A stretch of 11,314 bases of DNA, taken from Clostridia bacterium. Its GTDB lineage: Bacteria > Bacillota > Clostridia > UBA1381. The stretch lies in NCBI GenBank assembly GCA_900751685.1, contig CAADSR010000084.1, forward strand, positions 1 to 11,314. Reading direction: 5' to 3'. The notes under the pieces are model-generated. The model was given only the letters and a program-made list of their open reading frames with translations, had not been told where the DNA came from and made no database searches. Below are positions 4,758 through 11,314 of this stretch, one piece after another. Every line of letters starts with the position of its first letter. The stretch's first letter is position 1. The translations under genes and the position numbers were made by a program.

Positions 4758-5758
4758 TTTGGTATGAACACAACAGCAACGACATCGTTATCAGCACCCG
4801 GATCCGTTTGGCAAGGAACCTGGACCGCGTCCCCTTTCCAAACGCATTGAAGGACAAAGCAGAAACTACACAGAAAATCAAGGATGCAATGTTTAAAAGC
4901 AACTCTGCCCTGGCAGGGCTGTTTACGGAAACAGACTTGGACTCCCTTCCTAAAACAGAGCGGGAGGCCCTGGAAGAAGAGCATCTTATCAGCCCTCAAA
5001 TGATCAACGGGACAGGACAATCTGTATTGATCAGCAAAGACCAGACCATGAGCATCATGCTCATGGAGGAAGACCACATCCGTCTACAGGTGATCCTGGG
5101 CGGTTTCGCACTGGATGAGGCGTGGGAAACGGCCAACCGCGTAGATGATGTAATGGAAGAAAGCCTTGGCTATGCCTTCGACGAGACCTTCGGCTATTTG
5201 ACCGCCTGCCCGACCAACGCGGGCACCGGGCTGCGCGCCTCGGTCATGATGCACCTTCCGGCGCTGACTATGACCAAAAATATGGGCCGCATCACAACAG
5301 CCGCCAACAACCTTGGCCTTGCGGTCCGCGGCCTTTACGGCGAAGGCTCTAAGTCCTACGGGAACCTGTATCAGATTTCCAATCAAGTCACCATGGGCGT
5401 CTCCGAACAAGAAATCATGGACAAGTTAAAAAATATCGTGAACCAGATCATTGACCTGGAAAAACAAGCCCGGGAAACCCTATCCCAAAACAACAGGGAC
5501 ACCGTTGCCGACCAGCTTTACCGTGCATACGGCATTTTAAAATATGCCAGGGCAATTTCCTCCACGGAAGCAAAATCCCTGCTGTCCCTTGTTATATTAG
5601 GACGGAATATGGGCATCCTACCAAAAGAAGGAAAACTAACACCGGTCGAATGTATGGTCCTGACAGAACCGGCCTGCATTTCAAAACGCGCCGGGCGTTC
5701 CCTGGCCCCCGACGAGCGGGACAAGGAAAGGGCTACCATGATCCGGGAAAATATATGA
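4754..5758 (+). CDS. mcsB: Protein arginine kinase McsB
   Basis: Phosphorylates arginines on misfolded proteins and on CtsR; phospho-arginine is the degradation tag read by ClpC:ClpP. 334 residues, slightly shorter than the Bacillus enzyme (about 360). Phagocyte-independent, phosphagen-kinase-like motifs are all visible: STRIRLARN at 14-22, MEEDHIRLQ at 104-112, CPTNAGTGLRASVM at 152-165 with the conserved Cys152 and Arg161, and RGLYGEGSKSYGNLYQISNQ at 192-211. The C-terminal RDKERA at 322-327 matches the RDxxRA element that binds phospho-arginine allosterically. These point to an active kinase. It overlaps mcsA by 4 bases, and clpC begins 13 bases after its stop. Wording note: it is the bacterial homologue of creatine/arginine kinases but acts on proteins. 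Confidence 0.95.
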   Translation: MIWYEHNSNDIVISTRIRLARNLDRVPFPNALKDKAETTQKIKDAMFKSNSALAGLFTETDLDSLPKTEREALEEEHLISPQMINGTGQSVLISKDQTMSIMLMEEDHIRLQVILGGFALDEAWETANRVDDVMEESLGYAFDETFGYLTACPTNAGTGLRASVMMHLPALTMTKNMGRITTAANNLGLAVRGLYGEGSKSYGNLYQISNQVTMGVSEQEIMDKLKNIVNQIIDLEKQARETLSQNNRDTVADQLYRAYGILKYARAISSTEAKSLLSLVILGRNMGILPKEGKLTPVECMVLTEPACISKRAGRSLAPDERDKERATMIRENI

Positions 5759-5771
5759 AGGAGTGATTCTA

Positions 5772-8231
5772 ATGTTATTCTCAAACTTTACTGAAAAAGC
5801 AAGGATCTCTATCAGCGAAGCGCATCACGCCGCTTGCGAAATGGGGCATAATTATATCGGCAGCGAGCATTTGCTTCTTGGCTTGATCCGGGAGCAAAGC
5901 GGTGTTGCTGCAAAAGTTCTTGAAAAAGCACAGATCACCGAAGAAGCCGTAAAAGAAAAAATCGCTTCTTCCATCGGGACGCAGGCTCCGTTGAATCCCG
6001 ACACAGAGCTTTCCCTGACCCCGCGCAGCAAACGGATCTTAGAATTTAGCGCTATGGAAGCACGCCGTTTAGGCCATAGCTATATTGGCACAGAGCATAT
6101 CCTAATGGCAATCATCCGGGATGGGGACGGCGTGGCAAGCAAGATCTTGCAGTCTCTTGGCTTGAACTTAAACAGCTTTTATGTGGAAACGGTCAAAGCT
6201 ATTGACGGCGATCCAGACCCTGTGGGCGGCAGCGACTACAATGGCTATGCCCCTTCCGGGAACACCAAATCAAAAACACCGACCCTTGACCAGTTTGGCC
6301 GTGATTTCACAGCTATGGCCAGGGAAAATAAATTCGACCCGGTCATTGGGCGTTCTAAAGAAATCGACCGTGTATTGCAGATCCTATCCCGGCGCACCAA
6401 AAACAACCCTTGCCTGATCGGCGAGCCGGGTGTTGGTAAAACAGCGGTCATCGAAGGACTGGCACAAAAGATCGCTGAAGGCGATGTGCCGGAGCCGCTC
6501 AAAAACAAACGCCTTGTGACCCTGGACCTGTCGTCCATGATTGCCGGCGCAAAATACCGGGGTGAATTTGAGGAACGGCTCAAAAAGGCTGTGGAAGAAG
6601 TCATCCAGGCCGGAAACGTCATCCTATTCATCGACGAGGTGCATACCATTGTGGGAGCAGGCTCGGCAGAAGGGGCAATGGATGCTTCGAATATCTTAAA
6701 GCCATCCCTGGCCCGCGGTGAATTGCAGCTGATCGGCGCAACCACGATCAAGGAATACCGCAAAAATATCGAAAAGGACGCCGCTCTGGAACGGCGGTTC
6801 CAGCCAGTTATGGTTGGTGAACCTTCCGTAGAGGAAACTTACAGCATTTTGACGGGGATCCGCGACAAATACGAAGCGCATCACAGTGTAAAGATCACCG
6901 ATGAAGCGTTAAAAGCGGCAGCAAACCTGTCTGCCCGGTATATTACCGACCGTTTCCTGCCGGATAAGGCAATCGACCTGATCGACGAGGCAGCTTCTAA
7001 AAAACGTCTGACCTCCGAGACACAGCCGCCGGATCTGAAAGAATCTGAAATGCGCCTGGAAACCTTACTGAGCGAAAAGCAAGAGGCGATCACTGCGCAG
7101 GATTTTGAAAAAGCCGCTAAGCTGCGAGATGAAGAAGCAAAAATCAAAGCAGAGATCGAACAAAAGACAAAAAATTGGAAAGGCAGCGGCACCTCCTCTA
7201 ATTTAGTCGTAAATGAAGAAGACATTGCCCAAATCGTTTCTGACTGGACCAATATCCCAGCCAGCAAATTAGCAGAGGAAGAAAGCGAAAAGCTCCGGAA
7301 CCTGGAAGAAATCCTCCACGGACGTGTTATCGGCCAGGATGAAGCGGTCAAAGCCGTCGCAAAAGCGATCCGCCGCGGCCGGGCAGGCCTGAAAGATCCA
7401 AAACGCCCGATCGGTTCCTTCTTGTTCCTCGGCCCTACCGGCGTTGGTAAAACAGAGCTTTCCAAAGCGCTGGCAGAGTCCATGTTCGGCAGCGAGGACG
7501 CATTGATCCGTGTAGATATGTCCGAATATATGGAGAAGCACGCCGTTTCTAAATTCATCGGCTCCCCTCCGGGATATGTAGGGTTTGAAGAAGGCGGACA
7601 ATTGACCGAAAAGATCCGCAAGCAGCCTTATTCCGTATTGCTGTTTGACGAAGTGGAGAAAGCGCATCCGGATGTGTTCAACATTATGCTTCAAATTCTG
7701 GAGGATGGTATTTTGACCGACGCCCAGGGACGCCGGGTAGATTTCCGCAACACAGTCATTATCATGACCTCAAACCTGGGTGCAAAAAGCATCCTCGGAA
7801 ACAACACCTCGCGCTTAGGCTTCAGCAAAGACAACGAGGCAACCGAAAAAACAGAGCATGAAAAAATCAAAGAAAAAGTTATGGAAGAAGTAAAGCGCGC
7901 ATTTAAGCCGGAATTCCTCAACCGTATCGATGAGATCATCGTCTTTGAACGGCTGACAGAAGAGGATATCCGCGCGATCGCAAAGCTGATGCTTTCCACC
8001 CTGACAAAACGGTTGTCCGGCAACGAGATGAACGTTACCTTTACGGACGAAGCAATCGCTGAGATTGCTAAAGAGGGCTTCGACCCTGTATACGGGGCAC
8101 GCCCGCTCCGCCGCGCGATCCAAAGCAAAATCGAAGATATGCTGTCTGAAAAGATCATTGACGGCGCGGTCCGCAAGGGAGATACCATCCAGGTCACAGC
8201 CCAGGAGGGCGAGTTCTCAGTCGTTTCATAA
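5772..8231 (+). CDS. clpC: AAA+ unfoldase ClpC of the ClpCP protease
   Basis: ATP-driven unfoldase that binds phospho-arginine-tagged or adaptor-delivered proteins and feeds them to ClpP. 819 residues, normal for ClpC. Two N-terminal Clp repeats (about 5-65 and 80-140) form the substrate and adaptor-binding domain. AAA domain 1 has Walker A GEPGVGKT (217-224), Walker B VILFIDE (283-289) and an arginine finger ERRF (340-343). A UVR-containing middle domain (about 430-465) is the ClpC hallmark and the docking site for MecA/McsA-type partners. AAA domain 2 has Walker A GPTGVGKT (554-561), Walker B VLLFDE (622-627) and sensor 2 GARPLRR (775-781). The tripeptide LGF at 682-684 fits the ClpP-binding loop, so it should work with ClpP rather than as a ClpB-type disaggregase. 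Start ATG 5772 follows AAGGAGTG; the in-frame GTG at 5763 lies in that ribosome site. No radA follows, unlike Bacillus. Confidence 0.97.
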   Translation: MLFSNFTEKARISISEAHHAACEMGHNYIGSEHLLLGLIREQSGVAAKVLEKAQITEEAVKEKIASSIGTQAPLNPDTELSLTPRSKRILEFSAMEARRLGHSYIGTEHILMAIIRDGDGVASKILQSLGLNLNSFYVETVKAIDGDPDPVGGSDYNGYAPSGNTKSKTPTLDQFGRDFTAMARENKFDPVIGRSKEIDRVLQILSRRTKNNPCLIGEPGVGKTAVIEGLAQKIAEGDVPEPLKNKRLVTLDLSSMIAGAKYRGEFEERLKKAVEEVIQAGNVILFIDEVHTIVGAGSAEGAMDASNILKPSLARGELQLIGATTIKEYRKNIEKDAALERRFQPVMVGEPSVEETYSILTGIRDKYEAHHSVKITDEALKAAANLSARYITDRFLPDKAIDLIDEAASKKRLTSETQPPDLKESEMRLETLLSEKQEAITAQDFEKAAKLRDEEAKIKAEIEQKTKNWKGSGTSSNLVVNEEDIAQIVSDWTNIPASKLAEEESEKLRNLEEILHGRVIGQDEAVKAVAKAIRRGRAGLKDPKRPIGSFLFLGPTGVGKTELSKALAESMFGSEDALIRVDMSEYMEKHAVSKFIGSPPGYVGFEEGGQLTEKIRKQPYSVLLFDEVEKAHPDVFNIMLQILEDGILTDAQGRRVDFRNTVIIMTSNLGAKSILGNNTSRLGFSKDNEATEKTEHEKIKEKVMEEVKRAFKPEFLNRIDEIIVFERLTEEDIRAIAKLMLSTLTKRLSGNEMNVTFTDEAIAEIAKEGFDPVYGARPLRRAIQSKIEDMLSEKIIDGAVRKGDTIQVTAQEGEFSVVS

Positions 8232-8237
8232 ATCACC

Positions 8238-8275
8238 GCCCCCTCTCAAACGTCGTTTTGAGAGGGGGCATTTTA
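8238..8275 (+). terminator. Intrinsic terminator of the ctsR-clpC operon
   Basis: A perfect 13-bp stem: GCCCCCTCTCAAA (8238-8250) pairs with TTTGAGAGGGGGC (8257-8269), with a 6-base loop and the T-rich tail ATTTTATATTT. It begins 6 bases after the clpC stop and closes the operon. Confidence 0.95.
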
Positions 8276-8304
8276 TATTTCAGTCCGATTTTTTCCTTCA
8301 AATG

Positions 8305-8331
8305 TTGATTTTTTTTGCAAATGGGTATAGA
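8305..8331 (+). promoter_or_regulatory. Possible promoter of the antiporter-amidohydrolase unit
   Basis: TTGATT (8305-8310) and TATAGA (8326-8331) are separated by 15 bases, shorter than the ideal 17. A promoter is expected here because a strong terminator lies just upstream, but this match is only moderate. Confidence 0.4.
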
Positions 8332-8369
8332 ATGGATTCTGCATAAAATTACATGGGGGTTATTTTATT

Positions 8370-9698
8370 ATGGAATCATATCGTTATTTACTGGATCTTG
8401 CACTGATTTTGATTAGTACAAAATTATTAGGGATGCTCACACGCCGCATCCAGCTTCCGCAGGTGGTTGGGGCATTATTGGCCGGGCTGATCTTAGGGCC
8501 GGCGGTTTTCGGCATTCTCCAGCCGACTACATTCATCAACAACATTGCTGAAATCGGCGTCATCGTGCTGATGTTTACCGCCGGACTGGAAACCGACGTG
8601 CAGGAGCTGAAAAAAAGCGGCCTTGCCTCGTTTGTGATCGCCCTGCTTGGCGTGCTGGTGCCTTTGGCCGGCGGCTACGTAGTTTCGGCTATTTTCAATC
8701 CTGGCATGGACAAGCAGACCTTGCTTCAAAACATCTTTATCGGCGTTATCCTGACCGCCACTTCAGTTAGTATCACAGTGGAGACCCTAAAGGAGCTGGG
8801 CAAACTGTCCACCAAATCAGGAAACGCGATCCTGGGGGCCGCGTTGATCGACGACGTCCTGGGGATCATCGGCCTTACTGTGATCACCAGCTTCGCCGAC
8901 TCTTCTGTCAGCCTGCCAGTGATCAGCATTAAGATCCTCGGCTTTTTCGCCTTCTGTGCCGTGGTGGCTGTGCTGTTCGCAAAGTTCGGTAATCCTTGGA
9001 TCAATAAGTACCGCAAGGACCTGCGCCGCTTTGCCATCCTTGGTTTTTCATTCTGCCTTTTGATGGCCTTTGCCGCAGAATACATCTTTGGCGTCTCGGA
9101 TATCACCGGAGCCTTTATCGCCGGGCTGATCTTATCCACGAACAAAAAAACATCCTATTTGGAAGGAAAATTTGAAACTGTCTCTTATATGCTGCTGTCC
9201 CCGGTCTTTTTTGCCAGCGTTGGTTTAAAAGTGACCATGGGAAGCATCACACCAGCGCTCATCCTCTTCTCTATCATCCTATTGGTGGTGGCTATGCTGA
9301 CGAAAGTAGCCGGCTGCGGCCTGGGTGCAAAGCTTTGCGGCTATACGAACCTGCAATCCGCAAAAATCGGGATCGGCATGATCTCCAGAGGCGAGGTGGC
9401 GTTGATCGTTGCGACCAAGGGCGCCAGTGTGGGACTGATGAAGGAAGAGTTTTTCGCCCCCATCATCATTATCGTGGTGGCAACGACCATCCTGACCCCG
9501 ATTCTGTTAAAGCTGGTTTATAAATACCAGGCGTCCCACGAGCCGGACAACGCGGTCGAAAGCGCCCTCGTAGACCGCCGCGAGGAAGTGCAGGATCTTG
9601 AGATGCTGACCCAAAAAGCGTATGAGATACACACGGAGCTCAAAGACCATATCCGTGAAGCTAAGGACAAAAAAGATGCGGAGGAAAACAAAAAATGA
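8370..9698 (+). CDS. Cation:proton antiporter, CPA2 family
   Basis: Membrane exchanger moving Na+ or K+ against protons, for pH and ion homeostasis. 442 residues with about 12-13 hydrophobic segments spanning residues 7-387 (Na_H_Exchanger fold). Family marks are LPQVVGALLAGLILGP (29-44), the end of the first conserved helices, MFTAGLETD (68-76), TATSVSITVETL (129-140) and the ion-binding pair in ALIDDVLGIIGL (158-169, Asp161-Asp162). Two adjacent acidic residues at this place are typical of electrogenic NapA-like exchangers. MISRGEVALIVA (337-348) is also conserved. Unlike KefB/KefC it has no C-terminal nucleotide-binding TrkA/RCK domain, only a charged, probably helical cytoplasmic tail (about 388-442, ending DKKDAEENKK). 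The ribosome site GGGGGT is weak and about 10 bases from the ATG. Its stop overlaps the next gene by 4 bases. Ion specificity cannot be read from the sequence. Confidence 0.9.
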   Translation: MESYRYLLDLALILISTKLLGMLTRRIQLPQVVGALLAGLILGPAVFGILQPTTFINNIAEIGVIVLMFTAGLETDVQELKKSGLASFVIALLGVLVPLAGGYVVSAIFNPGMDKQTLLQNIFIGVILTATSVSITVETLKELGKLSTKSGNAILGAALIDDVLGIIGLTVITSFADSSVSLPVISIKILGFFAFCAVVAVLFAKFGNPWINKYRKDLRRFAILGFSFCLLMAFAAEYIFGVSDITGAFIAGLILSTNKKTSYLEGKFETVSYMLLSPVFFASVGLKVTMGSITPALILFSIILLVVAMLTKVAGCGLGAKLCGYTNLQSAKIGIGMISRGEVALIVATKGASVGLMKEEFFAPIIIIVVATTILTPILLKLVYKYQASHEPDNAVESALVDRREEVQDLEMLTQKAYEIHTELKDHIREAKDKKDAEENKK

Positions 9699-10504
9699 TC
9701 ATTGATTTTCATACCCATATCTTTCCGGATAAAATCGCCGGACGCACCATCGATATCCTAGAACAAAATATTGAGCAGGTGGAGGGGTGTATCCATAAGG
9801 CCTTTATTCCAGCCACTCACGAAGCCCTGCTGGGATCTATGCAAAAGCAAGAAGTGGACTATAGCGTAGTGCTTCCCATTGCAACTACGCCTACCCAGTC
9901 CCCTTCCATCAACCGTTTTGCGGCGCAAATCAATGGCAAGGACCATTTATTTTCCTTCGGAAGTATCCACCCGCTCCAGCCGGACTGGGAAGCAGCGCTG
10001 GAAGAGGTCAAAGAGTATGGGCTGCCGGGCATTAAATTGCACCCGGAATACCAGCAAGTCTTTGTAGATGCTCCGGAGTGCATCCGTATTTTTAAAAAGG
10101 CGGAGGAGCTAGGCCTTCTTGTAGTGCTCCATGCAGGGCTGGACATCGGTGTGAAACCGCCGTCCCATGGGCTGCCCGTCCACCTTTCCCACGTCCTCCA
10201 AGAGGTTTCGGGCGAAGGGATCATCGCCGCCCACATGGGCGGTTACCGGGCCTGGGATGAGGTCGAACGCTATCTTGTGGGCACTCCCATCCGCTTTGAC
10301 ACCTCTTTTTCCCTGTTGGAGATCCCCAAAGAGCAGGCCCTGCGCCTGATCCGCAGCCACGGCGCCGAAAAAATCTTATTCGGGACAGATTCCCCCTGGG
10401 AAAAACCATCTGATACCTTATCCTATCTAAACGCCCTGGAGCTTACGCCGGCTGAAATGGATCTGATTTTAAGCGGGAATGCAAAAAAACTTTTAAAAAT
10501 CTGA
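9695..10504 (+). CDS. Metal-dependent amidohydrolase (PF04909-like)
   Basis: A TIM-barrel hydrolase or decarboxylase of the amidohydrolase-2 group, cytoplasmic, 269 residues. The metal-binding residues are in the expected order: HTH at 6-8 (strand 1, MIIDFHTHIFPD), GIKLHPEYQ at 112-120, LHAG at 145-148 (His146), AHMGG at 179-183 (His180) and FGTDSPW at 229-235 with the catalytic Asp232. This is a complete active site, so the enzyme is likely functional, but substrates in the family range from aromatic acids to small amides and cannot be inferred. The ATG overlaps the antiporter stop (ATGA), so the two are co-translated. No clear hairpin terminator separates it from mreB, whose promoter starts 10 bases after its stop codon. 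Confidence 0.9.
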   Translation: MIIDFHTHIFPDKIAGRTIDILEQNIEQVEGCIHKAFIPATHEALLGSMQKQEVDYSVVLPIATTPTQSPSINRFAAQINGKDHLFSFGSIHPLQPDWEAALEEVKEYGLPGIKLHPEYQQVFVDAPECIRIFKKAEELGLLVVLHAGLDIGVKPPSHGLPVHLSHVLQEVSGEGIIAAHMGGYRAWDEVERYLVGTPIRFDTSFSLLEIPKEQALRLIRSHGAEKILFGTDSPWEKPSDTLSYLNALELTPAEMDLILSGNAKKLLKI

Positions 10505-10513
10505 TAAAATCAG

Positions 10514-10542
10514 TTGAGTAAATTCCATTTTTACGGTATAAT
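10514..10542 (+). promoter_or_regulatory. SigA-type promoter for mreB
   Basis: -35 TTGAGT (10514-10519), 17-base spacer and a consensus -10 TATAAT (10537-10542). Transcription would start near 10549, giving a leader of about 70 bases. The leader has a short GC stem, CCGGC (10564-10568) with GCCGG (10583-10587), around a 14-base loop. Confidence 0.85.
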
Positions 10543-10620
10543 AGATATATCTGAAAATCACACCCGGCTTTCCTCTATCTATGCCGGATTTTAAAACTGC
10601 TTTTTAGGAGTTAAAAAACT

Positions 10621-11314
10621 ATGTTTAATAAAGATATCGGCATTGACCTGGGGACAGCCACCGTCCTGGTCTATGAAAAAAATGAGGGGATCGTCCTCAA
10701 AGAGCCATCCGTCGTGGCTGTCAACACAAAAACCAATACGGTCTGCGCTGTGGGTTCCCAGGCCTATGATATGCTGGGCCGTACCCCGCCTTATATCCAA
10801 GTAGTGCATCCCCTGAACGATGGGGTCATTTCCAACTATACGCTGACTGAAGCCATGATCAAAAGCTTTCTGCTGCGTATTTTTAAGCATACCTTTGGGA
10901 AACCCAGGATCATGATGTGCGTCCCTACCGGCGTAACGGATGTAGAGCAGCGCGCAGTCATTGAAACGGCCCGGGAGGTCGGCGCAAAGGATATCTATAT
11001 TATTGAAGAGCCGGTGGCTGCTGCCCTTGGCGCAGGCCGTGAGATCTACAAGCCCCACGGAACGATGGTCATTGATATCGGAGGCGGCACAACAGATATC
11101 GCCGTCATCTCCCTTGGCTCGATCGTTATCAGCCGTTCCCTCAAAATTGCGGGGACTGAATTTAACGAAGCGGTCATCCGTTATATGAAAAAAGAACGCA
11201 ACCTGGTCATTGGGCCCCGCACGGCAGAACAGATCAAAATAAAAGCCGGCGGCGTTGTCCCGCGGGATATGGACGTCGTGGCAGAAGGCAAGGGCATCAG
11301 CACGACTTCCGGCC
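10621..11314 (+). CDS. mreB: Rod shape-determining protein MreB (partial, C-terminus cut by window edge)
   Basis: Bacterial actin that polymerises on the inner membrane face and guides the elongation machinery for the lateral cell wall. The first 231 residues are present (about two thirds of the usual 335-345). ATP-binding elements are visible: phosphate-1 loop DLGTATV (9-15), phosphate-2 loop DIGGGTTDIA (152-161), and IEEPVAAALGAG (128-139), which carries the catalytic Glu. KEPSVVAV (27-34) and GRTPPYIQVVHPLNDGVISN (53-72) match the family with changes from the common form (GTANTLV, VVRPxKDGVIAD). It could be any of the MreB/Mbl/MreBH paralogues, and mreC/mreD cannot be checked. The start is supported by TAGGAGT about 9 bases upstream and by the promoter at 10514-10542. 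Confidence 0.92.
   Translation, partial: MFNKDIGIDLGTATVLVYEKNEGIVLKEPSVVAVNTKTNTVCAVGSQAYDMLGRTPPYIQVVHPLNDGVISNYTLTEAMIKSFLLRIFKHTFGKPRIMMCVPTGVTDVEQRAVIETAREVGAKDIYIIEEPVAAALGAGREIYKPHGTMVIDIGGGTTDIAVISLGSIVISRSLKIAGTEFNEAVIRYMKKERNLVIGPRTAEQIKIKAGGVVPRDMDVVAEGKGISTTSG

Noticed and set aside
6245..7621. Long minus-strand open frames inside clpC
   Set aside because: They are shadows of the strongly conserved ClpC frame.
10564..10587. Terminator for the amidohydrolase
   Set aside because: The 5-bp stem lies downstream of the mreB promoter and has only a weak ATTTT tail, so it belongs to the mreB leader.
10591..11058. Minus-strand open frame of 155 codons opposite mreB
   Set aside because: It is antisense to conserved MreB motifs and has no matching family features.

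Overview
The window looks like chromosomal DNA of a low-to-mid GC Gram-positive anaerobe of the class Clostridia. The evidence is a CtsR-controlled ctsR-mcsA-mcsB-clpC operon, an ECF-type folate S component behind a tetrahydrofolate riboswitch, a long clostridial-type PRPP synthetase, and strong AGGAGG-like ribosome binding sites with SigA-type promoters. The genus cannot be named from this sequence. There are no rRNA or tRNA genes, insertion sequences, phage genes or CRISPR arrays.

Left half (1-3781, minus strand). Reading leftward from the divergent region there are four genes: a folT-like folate transporter S component, prs (ribose-phosphate pyrophosphokinase), a sugar-phosphate-type nucleotidyltransferase, and a single-pass membrane protein cut by the window edge. 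Each has its own plausible SigA promoter with a 17-nt spacer. prs ends in a clear intrinsic terminator. The folT leader holds a class I tetrahydrofolate (THF) riboswitch, followed by a hairpin that buries the folT Shine-Dalgarno sequence. This gives translational control of folate uptake by folate status.

Divergent region (3535-3913). This 379-base gap is filled by the riboswitch and its expression platform, the folT promoter, a 10-bp inverted repeat of unknown function midway between the two promoters, the ctsR promoter, and a CtsR operator just downstream of the predicted ctsR transcription start.

Right half (3914-11314, plus strand). The protein quality-control operon is ctsR (repressor), mcsA (zinc-finger/UVR activator), mcsB (protein arginine kinase) and clpC (AAA+ unfoldase of the ClpCP protease). 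The genes are tightly packed and end in a strong terminator. McsB marks proteins with phospho-arginine for ClpCP, and CtsR represses the whole set. McsA here carries only one pair of CxxC motifs. Next comes a two-gene unit with a 4-base overlap: a CPA2-type cation:proton antiporter and a metal-dependent amidohydrolase. Last is mreB, behind its own promoter and cut by the window end.

Most of the window is well-understood housekeeping DNA. The parts most worth a second look are the complete riboswitch architecture, the unexplained palindrome between the divergent promoters, the shortened McsA, the repeat-containing membrane protein with a possible direct-repeat operator, and the antiporter-amidohydrolase pairing. 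I did not find a clear novel system.
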